Shown: piece after piece, positions 1-10,863 of the stretch
Layout: each line of letters starts with the position of its first letter
How positions within the stretch are numbered: position 1 is the first letter of the stretch
Assembly: GCA_025667525.1 (NCBI GenBank)
Contig: CM046876.1
Coordinates: 27,925,224 to 27,989,223 of the forward strand
Direction of reading: 5' to 3'
DNA length: 64,000 nt
Source of the DNA: Glebionis coronaria
Taxonomy: Eukaryota; Streptophyta; Magnoliopsida; Asterales; Asteraceae
Notes under the pieces: model-generated
The model's input: only the letters and a program-made list of their open reading frames with translations
The model's database searches: none
Told to the model about the DNA's origin: nothing
Position numbers and translations under genes: made by a program

Positions 1-1413
1 ATAGTATATCAGCCCTTGAGTAATGTGCCTTCCTACACCGAAACGGACTCGATGTGACTTTCTCAAAACACAATTCTCACAAAAATCGAGCTTACCTAGA
101 CTCTTTTTGCCAAACAAACCATGTTTTTTCAGCACGTGTAGACCCGCCTCACTAATATGTCCCAGTCTTTTATGCTAAACTTGCACAAGACTATCTTTTT
201 CTTCAACACTAGCATTAAGCTCACCAGCCAATGCATGTCCATCCAAAGAGTACACACAGTTCTCCCTTCGGGTTCCAGATATAATAACCCTAGAACCATT
301 AATCACCTTGACTTTGCCCGACTGCAATTTTACGGTATATCCCTCTTTTTCAAGAGTTCCCATCGATATCAAGTTTCTTTTCAATTCAGGAATATACCTG
401 ACATTTTGTAACACAATACTTGACCTATCTTTCAGTTGTACCTTTACCTTGCCAATACCCCTGATCCTGCACTCCCTGTTGTCGCCCAACAGTACACTGC
501 CCCCATCGCATTCCAGAAAATCAAAAAATACATCTAACTTGGGTGACATGTGGTATGAACCTCCTGAATCCATGATCCAATCTTGTAGTCTATCTGCACT
601 CATCACCATCATCACCTCAGAAACGTCGTAAATCGAACCACTAGAGCTTGGTTGATCATCTTTCTTGACGTTACCTTTCGACTTCTTGCGATTATTCTTC
701 GGACAGTCTCTTCTCAAGTGCTCTTTAGATTGGCAAATAAAGCATTTGAGTCTTCCACCTCGAGACTTCGATCTTGACTTTCCCTTTGACTGATTCGAAT
801 TCCTACGATCAGTTCTTCCCCTTACGTATAACCCTTCACCATCATCCCCCTTCGCCTTGGATCTTTCTTTGATTTCCTTTGAATTTAGTGTAGTCATCAC
901 GTCCTCCAAAGTCAAAGCTTCTTGTCCATAAAGCAAGGTATCCACAAAGTGTTCGTATGATGTTGGTAAAGAAGTGTGTAACAATAAAGCAAGATCTTCA
1001 TCCTCGAATTTTACCTCAATATTTTCTAAATCAAGAACGATTTTGTTGAACTCATCTATATGCTCGGAAATCTTCCGTCCAGTCGGCATGTAGAATGTAT
1101 ACAACTTCTTCTTCAGGTACAACTTGTTGGCCAATGACTTTGTCATATACAACGACTCGAGCTTTGACCAAATCCCCGCTGCAGTCGTCTTCCCGGTAAC
1201 CTCTCTCGGGACGTTGTTACCTAAACACAAAATCATGGCACTGTGATCTTTCTTATCAAGCTTAGATTTCTCTTCAGCTTCCATATTCGCGGGTAAGACC
1301 TCCAGAGCTGCTTCACATCTGTTTTGTATTAATAAAGCACGCATCTTGATTCTCCATAACCCGAAATCACCAGTTCCATCGAATTTCTCGATGTCAAACT
1401 TGGGTCCCGTCAT
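1..1413 (-). pseudogene. copia A gag-protease-pre-integrase polyprotein, stop-interrupted
   Basis: Copia gag-pol of Tork/Tnt1 type, normally giving capsid, protease and integrase for retrotransposition. The ATG at 1413 starts the gag region (UBN2-like, about residues 10-185). A CX2CX4HX4C zinc knuckle lies at residues 224-237, followed by a basic Lys/Arg stretch and a protease motif DSG at residues 282-284. A TAG at 175-177 ends the 412-residue frame, but the same frame resumes at once with HKRLGHIS, the GAG_pre-integrs signature, and runs out of the window. Copia proteins usually read LWHKRLGH here, so the stop most likely replaces Trp (TGG to TAG). The rest of integrase, RT and RNase H would be further left. 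The lineage is inferred from motif style. Confidence 0.85.
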
Positions 1414-1931
1414 TCTTTATCCTTTTGTTGATTTGCTAAACCTTGTGAAAACCTCACAATCACAAACCGACAAAATCCCTTCGATAACTCGCTAAACCTT
1501 GTGATACGTTAAACCTCACAATCACGAATTATGAAGTCCCCTTGTGTCAAAAAATCCCTGCGAAGTAATATCCTTTGTTTTATAAAAACAAAAAAAACTT
1601 TGGCCCAATCTTTTTAACAAATTGATAAAAGAATTTTATCAATATGAAAAATTTGACCCAATTTAATTTTTAGCCCATTAATCACAAAGCTCAAAACCAA
1701 ATTAAAGCCCTTCGTAGATAAAAGTGTGCTTGACTTTTAAACAGCCACAACACCCACAACTGTCTTCTCCGTTCTTCTCTCTCAGCCGACACAAACAAAA
1801 ACCAGAGAAAGAAAAAAACAATCGCACCAATCTGTCGATCCTTGCTGCTACCTTGATGTTTCACGACACCTGAACACCAAACACCTTCTACAATCGATCG
1901 ATCCTAGATAACCAGAAGACTCGTTACCTGA
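1414..1931 (-). other. copia A untranslated leader
   Basis: About 520 bp between the primer binding site and the gag ATG. No ORF of note. It contains a short repeated segment (two similar ctaaaccttgtga...cacaatcac blocks at 1437-1465 and 1493-1525) and AT-rich sequence. I see nothing regulatory that can be named. Confidence 0.6.
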
Positions 1932-1945
1932 GCTCTCCGATACCA
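1932..1945 (-). other. primer binding site of copia A
   Basis: Read on the minus strand it is TGGTATCGGAGAGC, matching the usual copia PBS complementary to initiator tRNA-Met (TGGTATCAGAGC type). It lies two bases inside the end of the LTR, as expected. Confidence 0.85.
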
Positions 1946-1960
1946 CTTGTAGGGTTTAAT

Positions 1961-2391
1961 TGTAAGTTAATCTTATGTGTAAACATTAACATAATGAATA
2001 CATCAAATCATTATGCCACAAGATCTTAGAATGAGATAATAACCACATAAGTAATATGAAAAATAACATACCAGAAGCCATAGATGGTGTTGACATGGTG
2101 TGAAGAACACCTTAGAGCATAAACTAGTTTCTCCCCCTTAACCCACTTTATTATAGAGAGCTTGATTGAGAGCCAAATAATTCTACGGTGTATTTTTTTT
2201 TGTCTGTGTTTAGGGCAGGGAGAGGACTAGTTTATATAGGAACTATTAGGTTAGCATTTCCATCATTGCAAACAATTATAACAGGAAAGATATCAAATAC
2301 CATTAAGTGGAAATCATCTATATTTAATTTGATATTATCATGTCACACATAATATGGGATAATATATCATCTTATAAAATATTATCTTACA
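1961..2391 (-). repeat. 3' LTR of copia B
   Basis: 431 bp, TGTAAG...CTTACA in either direction (short inverted ends TGTAAG/CTTACA). The TATA box on the minus strand (CTATATAAAC) lies at about 2231-2240. Nearly identical to 8152-8584. Confidence 0.92.
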
Positions 2392-2402
2392 TTCTCCCAC
2401 TT
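2392..2402 (-). other. polypurine tract of copia B
   Basis: On the minus strand it reads AAGTGGGAGAA next to the 3' LTR. This is the canonical position and composition of a plus-strand priming PPT. Confidence 0.75.
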
Positions 2403-2734
2403 GACATGATACTTCTTAATGGTATAACATAAGGCTAGCAATTTAATCTTGAAACCGTTATACATCATAAGTATCTTGACACAACTAACTACATAGTGAG
2501 GATTATGGCGGTCATACACAGTATACTCGTATACTCCCTTCCATACATCACAACATTATGAGTTCATCATGTTAGATTCATAATTATATATAAACAATCA
2601 TACAGTCCACATAATTGTTATGATATTACATAAACATTTCTTATTAAAACACAAATGCATGCCTAATAATATAAATAATAAGAAATAAAATCAGAAACAT
2701 TTTATTGAGCTCAAGAGTGTTTAGAACATCATAA

Positions 2735-5700
2735 TTAGTTATCAATACAACCAAGACCCAACCGAGGAACATGTTGCATAAATGCCTTTGGTGGTAAACC
2801 CTTGGTAAGAGGATCTGCAATCATTAGATCCGTACTAATATGTTCTAGATACACTCTTTGTTTCTGAATTTCCTCTTTGACGATAAAGAACTTAATATCC
2901 ATATGTTTTGCACCTTTGGAGTACTTATCATTCTTAGAGAAGAAAATTGCTGCGGTATTATCACAATACATTTTCAGCGGCTTGTTTATAGTGTCGACAA
3001 CCCCAAGTCCTGAAATAAAATTCCGCAGCCATAATGCATGAATGGTAGCCTCATAACAAGCTACAAATTCTGCTTCCATAGTAGACGCAGCAATGATAGA
3101 TTGTTAGGCACTTTTCCAAGAAATAGCTCCTTCAGCCAGTTGGAACACATAGCCAAACGTTGACTTTCTACTATCTTTGCATCCAGCATAATCAGAATCA
3201 GCATATCCAACCACTTCTAAGTGATTAGACCTCTTATAAGTAAGCATGTAATCCTTTGTTCCTTGAAGATATCTCAATACTTTCTTTGCAGCTTTCTAGT
3301 GATGAATACCAGGATTACTTTTATATCTACACAGCATCCCGATCGCAAAACTGATGTCGGGTCTAGTGCAAGTTTGTAGATACATTAAACTGCCCACAAC
3401 TGAAGCATATGGAATATTTTCCATTTCTTTTCGTTCCACATCATTCTTTGGACATTGTTTAAGACTAAATGTGTCTCCCTTTTGAATAGGGACTATACCA
3501 TCTGAGCATCTGCTCATATTGAATCTCTCAAGAATTTTGTTGATATAGGCCTTTGAGACAATCCTAATATACCTTGAGATCTATCATGGAATATAGAAAT
3601 TCCAATCACATAGGATGCCTCACCCATATCTTTCATTTCAAAATTCTTAGAAAGATATTCTTTAGTCTTATGCAATAAACCAAAGTCATTAGTCGCAAGC
3701 AAGATATCATCAACATATAGAACCAAAAATATAAACTTACTCCCACTGATCTTGCGGTATATGCATCGATCAACGATGATTTCTTCAAAACCAAAAGATG
3801 TAATGGTATCATTGAACTTAATATACCATTGTCTAGAAGCTTGTTTAAGTCCATATATTGATTTCTTTAATTTACACACCATATTTTCTTTACCATCAAT
3901 GAAAAAACCCTTCAGGTTGTTCCATATAAACTTCTTCCTCAAGATTTCCATTCAAAAAAGCGGTTTTCACATCCATTTGATGTAGCTCCTAGTCAAAATG
4001 AGCCACTAATGCCAATATTATTCTCAATGAATCCTTCTTTGAGACGGGTGAAAAAGTATTATGGTAATCAACGCCGCTTTTCTGAGTACAACCTTTGGCT
4101 ACAAGTCTAGCTTTATATCTTTCAACATTGCCTTTAGAGTCGCGTTTGGTCTTATAGACCCATTTACACCTAACTCGTTTAGAACCTTCTGGCAAGTTTA
4201 CAAGATCCCAGACTTTATTTTGAGCCATTGATTTTAACTCTTCTTTCATAGCGTCAATCCATAATTTAGACTTATCACTTTTTATGGCCTGTGAAAACGA
4301 TACAGGATCATTATCAATACCAATATCAAAATCTGTCTCTTGCAAGTAAACAATATAATCATCAGAAATAGCCGATTTTCTAACCCTTGTAGGTTTGTTT
4401 AATGTTATTCCAACTGGTTCACTTATCTGAGTTAGTAAGTTATTTTCTTCGTGAGGTGTTTCTTCATTATTTAAATGTTGTTCTTGATTTTGAGATACAG
4501 GAACAACATCTGGTGCAAGTGTGGATTGATGAGCATTCATGGGTGATGGATCATCATCCCTTATTTCATTAATATCCACAACTTGATTTTCAACACTCTC
4601 ACTAACTTCACCATTTTCTAGAAATTTGGCATTGCCTGTTTCAACAATTCTAGAACTATGGTTGGGACAATAAAACCTATACCCTTTGGACTTCTCTGGG
4701 TAACCAATGAAGTAACCGCTAATGGTTCGAGAATCTAATTTCTTTTCTTGTGGATTGTAAACCCGTGCTTCTGTTGGACAACCCCAAACATGCAGGTGTC
4801 TTAGACTAGGTTTCCTTTCAGTCCATAACTCAAAAGGAGTTTTTGGAACTGACTTACTAGGAACCCTATTTAATAGATACACTGCGGTTTTAAGTGCAAA
4901 TATCCACAAACTTTTGGGTAAAGAGGTTTTACTTATCATGCTCCTAACCATCTCCATTAATGTTCTATTTCGCCTTTCTGCCATACCATTTTGTTGTGGT
5001 GTGCCTGGCATAGTATATTGAGCACATATGCCACGACTTTCGAGGAACTTTGCAAAGGGACCAGGACACTGTCCAGATTCATCATACTTTCCGTAATATT
5101 CACCACCTCTATCAGATCTTACGATTTTCACTTTTCTATCTAGTTGCCTTTCAACCTCAGTTACAAATACCTCGAGGGCATTTATAGATTGAGATTTTTC
5201 ATGCAGCAAATAGACATATCCATAACGTGAAAAATCATCTATGAAGGTGATAAAATATTTTTCTCCACTGAAGGATGGAGTATTAAATGGTCCACATATA
5301 TCGGTATGTATAATTTCAAGGAGATTGCTGCTTCTTGTGGCACCGTTCTTGCTATGTTTAGTTTGCTTACCCTTAATGCATTCCACACATAAGCCAAAAT
5401 CGGTGAAGTCTAGATTTGGTAGAATCTCGTTCTTCACCAATCTTTGTAATCTTTCTTTGGATATATGACCCAAACGTTTATGCCACAAGAATGCAGAATT
5501 TTCATTCACCATGCTACGTTTCATTCCAACATTATGTTCAATAGTGAATAGAGATTCAGAAAAACCATCATCAAGCTTTAATTTATATAAATTATCAATA
5601 AGAATACCATAACCAATAAAAGATTTATTCTTATATAAATTAAAACGACCATTTCCACCACCAAAAGTATAACCAGTAACATCAAGTCTCGGAATAGAAA

Positions 5701-6754
5701 TTAAATTTCTAGAAATTGAAGGTACATAGAGAGTATTCATTAGATCCAACTGAAACCCAGTATCTAACTTCAGTCGATAAGTCCCTACGCCTTCAATCGG
5801 GGCCTTCATTCGGTTCCCCATAAAGAGAAAATTATTAGTTGGGCTTGTGGTTTGGATTGTAAGGAATCCCTGCATAATATTAGAAACGTGAGTAGTAGCA
5901 GCGGAATCAAACCACCAAGTATTAGAAGGAACTTCAGACAAGTTTGATTCAAAGCATACAGAAACATAATGTATATCTTTCTTTTCGAACCAAGCCTTAC
6001 GCTTAAGACAATCCTTTTGGAAATGTCCCTCTTTCTTGCAAAATTTGCATTTGTCGTCCCTTTGTTCCTTCTTTTCAGCATTGGCAAACTTTGAGGTTGT
6101 ACCATGTTGTTTCTTCTTAAAGTTCTTGGGTTTTGGTTTGAGTTTCTTGTCAACTCCTTGATTCACCAAGTTAACAGAATGGACTCTTTGTTTCTTTAAT
6201 CTTGACTCCTCTTGAATAAGCTTACTAGACAGTTCATCAATATTCCACTTATCCTTTAATGTGTTATAATTGATGTGGAACGGTCCATATTCAGAAGGAA
6301 GTGAATTCATAATGAATTGCACCAAGAAAGAGTCATCCACATTCATACCTAGTGCCTTAAGTCTTGCCGCGTTATTAGTCATGTCAAGGACATGTTGCTG
6401 CATACTCTTTGTACCATCAAATTTCATGATAGTGAGTTCAGCCATAAGTGTCCCTGCTAGTGCTTTGTCAGCAGAACGAAACTTTTTTTCCACTAACGTA
6501 AGAAAATCTTTAGCATTCTGATTTTCAATGTCAGTAAGAGAAGACTTAATGTTGTTGGCAATTGACGTCCACATAAAGTTCAAGCAAAGTCTGTTAGACC
6601 TTGTCCATGCCTTATGGTATGATTTTTGAGCCTCTGTACTTTTATCAGTAAGGTCAGCAGGCTTATCCTCCATGAGCGCTAAATCCAGATCTAAAGCACC
6701 TAAATGGAAAGTGACTTGTTCGCTCCATTCAGAGAAATTCACACCAGTAAACAA
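2735..6754 (-). pseudogene. copia B gag-pol polyprotein, three stops and a frameshift
   Basis: Read from 6754 leftward: gag with a CCHC knuckle (residues about 236-249), protease (FDSAATTHV, about 282-290), GAG_pre-integrs HKRLGHIS, integrase core with the [12 protein letters not shown] signature, then RT ([25 protein letters not shown], catalytic LYVDDILL) and copia RNase H (MEAEFVACYEA... to the stop at 2735). Interruptions: TAG at 3989-3991 (probably Leu TTG in relatives), a 1-bp loss at about 3562 that shifts frame just before the conserved region at 3550-3517, TAG at 3297-3299 in place of Trp, and TAA near 3104 just before RNase H. No ATG is visible at the gag start: an in-frame stop lies upstream and a TTTTTTGCAG acceptor-like sequence is present at about 6791-6800, so the original start may have been upstream and lost or spliced. 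Confidence 0.9.
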
Positions 6755-6789
6755 GGTAACAGAAGAAGCTTGAGAGTGAAGGTTAATTG

Positions 6790-7872
6790 CTGCAAAAAAT
6801 GTATATGCTTACTAGTTAAAAAAAATAAGAGATAAATAAGTGAAATATATACTATTGGTCTCCTTTGGGTAAACACAACAACATATAATAATCAATATTA
6901 GAATGCAAAAAAAACATTACAAGAAAATATAATATACTTAGTCAAATGTATAAAGCATCTTTGGATAACTACACACACATGACAAAAGTGTATTAATTTC
7001 CAACTTTAAATTTCATTAGTTAGAGAATGACAATTTTTCCTTTGGGCAAAATATATAATTTCTATCAACTAATAAAATGTATAATAGCATTCTTTATATA
7101 AAATAACATCATATGACTAAAATTAGAAATCAACTTGGCCACTTTGATGATTAACAATTTAATCTCTCTTAATATCATATAATGAATTTATAGCTTTAAA
7201 ACATTTCGATTAAGATTTAAAACATGCGAATCTTACAAAACAATACATAAATAATATATTAATAAATGGTTAATCTTTAAACAAAGTCAATCAATCCAAA
7301 TTTAATACACTGATGTTACAAACAGAGTATGCATAAATTCTAACATCAATTTCTTTTTTTTTGAAGTTAAAACATTGACTTTTCATATTTAGAAAAACAT
7401 AGGCACGTAATATTTTCTTTTCTTTATCAAAATTTACCAATTTAAAATTTTATACAGAAAGAAAAAAAAAACTTTTCTTTAATATTTCATAATTTCAATT
7501 ATTAAGCGAAAGCCATACGTAACATAAATGTAAAATTTCAGTTTACGCGTATGAAAAAAAAATGAAGACAATAAGAGTATACACCATCAACGGTTACATG
7601 TTTAGAATAGCCGAAATATCCACATTTGACACATTTAGTGATCTAATAAACAAGCAGGCCATAGAGAAAAAAAAAATCAAAATAAGCTTAATCAAGAAGC
7701 ATGTGAAAGTTCATGGGGAAGCGTGTACCAATATCAAATAAAAGTATAAAACTTGACTAAAATATTCAATTGCCTTACTGGTATATGCTTTAAAAAAAAC
7801 ATTGTCATGGATGTAACAACATACAATATTAATATTAGTATTAAAACATTCATTAATAGTAGTAGGATCATT
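6790..7872. other. AT-rich leader of copia B
   Basis: About 1.1 kb between the gag start and the GGTCCG block. Very AT-rich, no ORF of note and no recognised motif. It is much longer than the leader of element A, so it may include foreign sequence inserted with the GGTCCG block. Confidence 0.5.
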
Positions 7873-8142
7873 AATAAATCGTTCGGTCCTCGGTCCATGG
7901 TTTTGGACGAATTCGGTCCTCGGTCCGGTCGGTCCGGTCCGGTCCGGTTCGGTCTTACCAAAATTACGTCAAATATGTCTAATAGGACCGGACCGGACCG
8001 AGGACCGAACCGGACCGGACCAACCCGGACCGGACCGGACTATTTCGGTCCGGTCTCGGTCCGGGGTTTCGGACCATTTCGGTCCTCGGTCCGGTCCGGT
8101 CTTGGCCGGTCCGGTCCGGTCCCGGACCGATGCTCAGCCCTA
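7873..8142. repeat. GGTCCG/CGGACC-rich palindromic block, hAT-like terminus
   Basis: About 270 bp of GGTCCG units on the plus strand followed by GGACCG in reverse and then GGTCCG again, able to form long hairpins. On the minus strand the right end reads TAGGGCTGAGCATCGGTCCG, which resembles the terminus of plant hAT-type non-autonomous elements. No matching left terminus or 8-bp duplication is visible, so the element call is tentative. The block begins directly after the 7-base PBS core of copia B. The Arg/Gly/Pro-rich ORF across it is a repeat artefact. Confidence 0.55.
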
Positions 8143-8149
8143 GATACCA
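8143..8149 (-). other. truncated primer binding site of copia B
   Basis: TGGTATC on the minus strand, two bases from the LTR end. Only seven bases match the initiator tRNA-Met PBS. The next bases are the TAGGGCTGAG terminus of the GGTCCG block instead of the expected AGAGC. Confidence 0.65.
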
Positions 8150-8151
8150 CA

Positions 8152-8584
8152 TGTAAGTTAATCTTATGTGTAAACATTAACATAATGAATACATCAAATC
8201 ATTATGCCACAAGATCTTAGAATGAGATAATAACCACATAAGTAATATGAAAAATAACATACCAGAAGCCATAGATGGTGTTGACATGGTGTGAATAACA
8301 CCTTAGAGCATAAACTAGTTTCTCCCCCTTAACCCACTTTATTATAGAGAGCTTGATGGAGAGCCAAATAATTCTACGGTGTATTTTTTTTTGTCTGTGT
8401 TTAGGGCAGGGAGAGGACTAGTTTATATAGGAACTATTAGGTTAGCATTTCCATCATTGCAAACAATTATAACAGGAAAGATATCAAATACCATTAAGTG
8501 CAAATCATCTATATTTAATTTGATATTATCATGTCACACATAATATGGGATAATATATCATCTTATAAAATATATTATCTTACA
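8152..8584 (-). repeat. 5' LTR of copia B
   Basis: 433 bp. TATA box on the minus strand at about 8421-8430. Differs from the other LTR by roughly three substitutions and a 2-bp TA insertion near its 5' end. Confidence 0.92.
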
Positions 8585-8881
8585 TTAATCCCTACAACCC
8601 TGATTACTAGATGCGGAATACTCGATCACGAAGAACACACACAGCAGAATCGACAGAAAAGAAAAACGTTGCCCACAAGGTAAATCCCTAATCGATTACG
8701 ATTAGTTTATTGAAAGAATGACGTGTTTGGTTCGTTCCCCCCCACCTCCTTTTATAGAATTGAGGGGAACCGACTATTACAAGTCCTACGGGTCAGGTTG
8801 GGCTTAGACATTGTCAACCGACCTTTATTCTTAGTTATTAAGAAATTAGGCTACTCGACTCTTAATTTCTTAAACACAACA
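8585..8881 (-). repeat. 5' LTR of copia A, main part
   Basis: The LTR starts (minus strand) TGTTGTGTTTAAG at 8881 and runs to the TTAAT target at 8585-8589. The last few bases are at 1948-1955, on the other side of element B, giving an LTR of roughly 305 bp. A TATA box (TATAAAAGG on the minus strand) lies at 8749-8757. Boundaries come from the TG...CA rule and the adjacent PBS, without a second LTR for comparison. Confidence 0.7.
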
Positions 8882-9318
8882 TAGGCAAAAGATAAAGAAT
8901 AAATATAACATTTATAATTCTAATAGAAACAAAGAATGACAAAGGTGAGGTAAGGTAAACGAAATAATATTTAAAAAGATTAGGTCGCGAGATACATATT
9001 CTTTATTCATCTCTCCACTTACATATGTGTAATGTGTTACTACGTATATAGAATGTCTCTCCAATGCTCATAAGAATAGTACCCGCTCATAGTATCCTTT
9101 CTCTCAATTTATGTGATTAGGGTCTCATTTTCTGTTATGTTAGAAGGTCTATGGGGTCATTATTCTTCTCTCCAACTCTTTTATTATTTATGTTTGTTTT
9201 AGGTCTTTCTTAGTGATCCTTTTGATGTATGAAGATTACGTTTATTTTTTAAAAGACACTTGAAACTCAAAATATGAAAATATATCTTGTGCCTACAATT
9301 AATATATATCTATAATAT
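8882..9318. other. intergenic spacer
   Basis: About 440 bp between the copia A LTR and the LINE target site. AT-rich; I see no gene, repeat or motif. If the LINE stack is removed, this sequence continues into the CXE promoter at 31965. Confidence 0.6.
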
Positions 9319-9396
9319 AATAATAATCATGTGGATAAAAATAAGTAAATAAACACACCAATAAAGTTCTCTTGTTGATTGATGGTGCTTAGAAAG

Positions 9397-9440
9397 GAGG
9401 GTGTCACGACATGGCATGCTTCGTCATGACGACGTGGCAC
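9397..9440. repeat. imperfect palindrome at the Harbinger-like left end
   Basis: A stretch beginning GGTGTCACGACATGG and ending ACGACGTGGCACC is nearly self-complementary, so the left end can form a cruciform just inside the TIR. Confidence 0.5.
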
Positions 9441-9669
9441 CCTCGTCGCCTCTTTTCATCCGTCGTCGCCACACCGACCCTCCCTCGTCGCTATTAAGAT
9501 TTCGTAAAACTGAAATCTGAACGACGAGCCAACTCAGCCAAACTATAGCCGTTAAGCAAAAAATAACCGTTGGTAAAAAAAATTCTTTTCAAAATTTTCT
9601 TTATATATACTCCTAATTTAACATTTTTACAAACATATTTATTCACCAAAATTAAAAGAAAATACTAGA

Positions 9670-9984
9670 ATGGCATGTTCAGTTCCACACACTTTTTATC
9701 AAATCAAAACATTGATTGCTAACCTAATTAAAGAAGACAACGTTCGGCAAAAAGCGGTTCCGGATTTAGCCCTCAAATTTGAAAGTGCAGCCACTTCAAA
9801 ATTTGAACTGCAGGAAGTATGTGAAAAATGCAATGATATTCTAAAAGAGTGGCGTGATAAGATAATCGAATTTTTAAAAAAAGAATCAAACAAAGACGAT
9901 GCAATACATGATGCTTTGTTTGATGAAGCCGCTAAAATCGAAAGACAGATGGAATTTAAAAAAGAATGGGTTAGAGAATTTTAA
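9670..9984 (+). CDS. small hypothetical protein (104 aa), ORF 1 of the Harbinger-like element
   Basis: I do not recognise this protein. It is a charged, mostly helical 104-residue sequence starting MACSVPHTFYQIK and ending in an EKCNDILKEW...ERQMEFKKEW segment rich in Lys and Glu, with two Cys in EVCEKC (about residues 49-52). The ATG at 9670 is the first in frame. A TATA-like ctttatatatactcc lies about 70 bp upstream (9599-9613), giving a normal short 5' UTR. No transmembrane segment or signal peptide is seen. A second small ORF follows 245 bp downstream with the same promoter layout. It could be a degenerate accessory protein of the element or a spurious ORF. Confidence 0.5.
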   Translation: MACSVPHTFYQIKTLIANLIKEDNVRQKAVPDLALKFESAATSKFELQEVCEKCNDILKEWRDKIIEFLKKESNKDDAIHDALFDEAAKIERQMEFKKEWVREF

Positions 9985-10156
9985 TTTAAATAATGTTGTT
10001 ATTTTAATTTCAGTAATGTTATTTTATTTTCAGAATATTATTTTAATTCCATTAATGTAATTTTATTTTCAGTAATGTAATTTTATTTTCTATGTTGTAA
10101 TTTTAATTTTATTAATGAATTTTTCAATGATATGTTTTAATTTGAAATTTTCAACG

Positions 10157-10182
10157 GCTATATTTTGTCTATAAATACTACT
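10157..10182 (+). promoter_or_regulatory. TATA box of the second Harbinger ORF
   Basis: TCTATAAATAC at about 10168-10178, some 55 bp before the ATG at 10230. It is preceded by CAACGGCTA; the same AACGG-type motif (ccgttaagc, aaccgttgg) also occurs upstream of the first ORF at about 9550-9570. Confidence 0.5.
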
Positions 10183-10229
10183 TCCATTTAGTATTTTTTT
10201 TTTCCTCACACAAAACCATACTCTCAAAC

Positions 10230-10598
10230 ATGTCTCAAGAAAACACTTTTGCAAACAAGAAACAAAACAAACGAAAAGCTACTCGAAGCAACCCATCGAC
10301 ACTGAAAAAAGTACAAGAGACAATCCCTCCACAACCTTACCCTCCACAACCTTACCCTCCACAACCTTACCCAAACACGATGGGTGAATCATCCGTTCCT
10401 ACTGTTGATCAACCAGAGAGCCCTGTTGAAGAATACGAGGTACCTGCTGAGTTCCGTCTTACTGAGGAACAAGAACATCAACTGCTTAATGATGAAGAAG
10501 CATTACGTGAAGCATTAGCAGAAGAAGAAATGGAGAAACAAGAGTTGAAGAAGCAAATTAAGTGGGAAAAGACTTCCGAATTCATCAAGAATTCTTAG
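10230..10598 (+). CDS. small hypothetical protein (122 aa) with PPQPY repeats
   Basis: I do not recognise a function. The N-terminus (MSQENTFANKKQNKRK) is basic and could be nuclear-targeting. Residues about 31-46 are an exact tandem of PPQPY units encoded by a 15-bp DNA repeat. The C-terminal half (about 65-115) is strongly acidic and helical (EEQEHQLLNDEEAL..., ALAEEEMEKQELKKQ), a likely coiled coil. It starts at the first ATG downstream of a good TATA box and ends in TAG at 10598. The layout resembles the N-terminal part of a DNA-binding accessory protein of PIF/Harbinger elements, but no SANT/Myb domain is present, so this is only a suggestion. It may be a truncated gene. Confidence 0.5.
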   Translation: MSQENTFANKKQNKRKATRSNPSTLKKVQETIPPQPYPPQPYPPQPYPNTMGESSVPTVDQPESPVEEYEVPAEFRLTEEQEHQLLNDEEALREALAEEEMEKQELKKQIKWEKTSEFIKNS

Positions 10599-10804
10599 GG
10601 TATTTCATCGGAATCTGATTCGGATCCCGAAACCGATTAAATTCCGTCGAACCGTACCGTATCATATCGTATCGTATTTTGAAATTCTGTATTTGTTTTT
10701 TTTATTTTCGTATTGCAATTTTTATTTCTGTATTTGTAGTGTTTAATTTGAATGAGATAAATATTATTTTGTGTGAAAATGAAAAAAAGAAAAAGAAAAG
10801 AAAA

Positions 10805-10845
10805 TGGTGAGGCCCAAATGAAGAAGGGTTGAGTGTGTTGTAAGT
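10805..10845 (+). repeat. direct repeat of the Harbinger-like right end, copy 1
   Basis: gaggcccaaatgaagaagg...gtgtgttgtaa here matches gagcctaaatgaagagg...gtgtgttgtga at 11250-11281. The two copies flank the internal MITE-like segment, as if the right end of the element existed twice. Confidence 0.55.
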
Positions 10846-10863
10846 GAGGAGATATTTTTGTTC

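Larger units (their letters stand above)
1961..8584 (-). mobile_element. Ty1/copia element B, complete, inserted in the LTR of A
   Basis: Two LTRs (1961-2391 and 8152-8584) flank a minus-strand gag-pol. The 5-bp duplication TTAAT occurs at 1956-1960 and 8585-8589. The LTRs differ by about three substitutions and one 2-bp indel, so insertion was recent. Next to the 3' LTR there is a purine tract, and next to the 5' LTR a 7-base PBS core. Coding capacity is broken by three in-frame stops and one frameshift, so the copy cannot make its own full polyprotein. Confidence 0.9.
1..8881 (-). mobile_element. Ty1/copia element A (partial, 5' part), split by element B
   Basis: The 5' portion of a minus-strand copia retrotransposon; pol beyond the pre-integrase region and the 3' LTR lie left of the window. 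Seen: a gag-protease frame (175-1413), continuation into the HKRLGHIS pre-integrase motif past a stop, an untranslated leader, a tRNA-Met-type primer binding site (1932-1945), and a 5' LTR reading TGTTG... from 8881 and ending ...CCTACA at 1948. The LTR is interrupted by complete element B between two TTAAT copies. The true length of A inside the window is about 2.3 kb once B is removed. The 3' LTR is not available for comparison. Confidence 0.85.

Noticed and set aside
7753..8220. 155-codon ORF rich in Gly, Pro, Arg and Ser
   Set aside because: It is produced by the GGTCCG repeat block and the LTR; the opposite strand gives a similar ORF. No protein-like composition.
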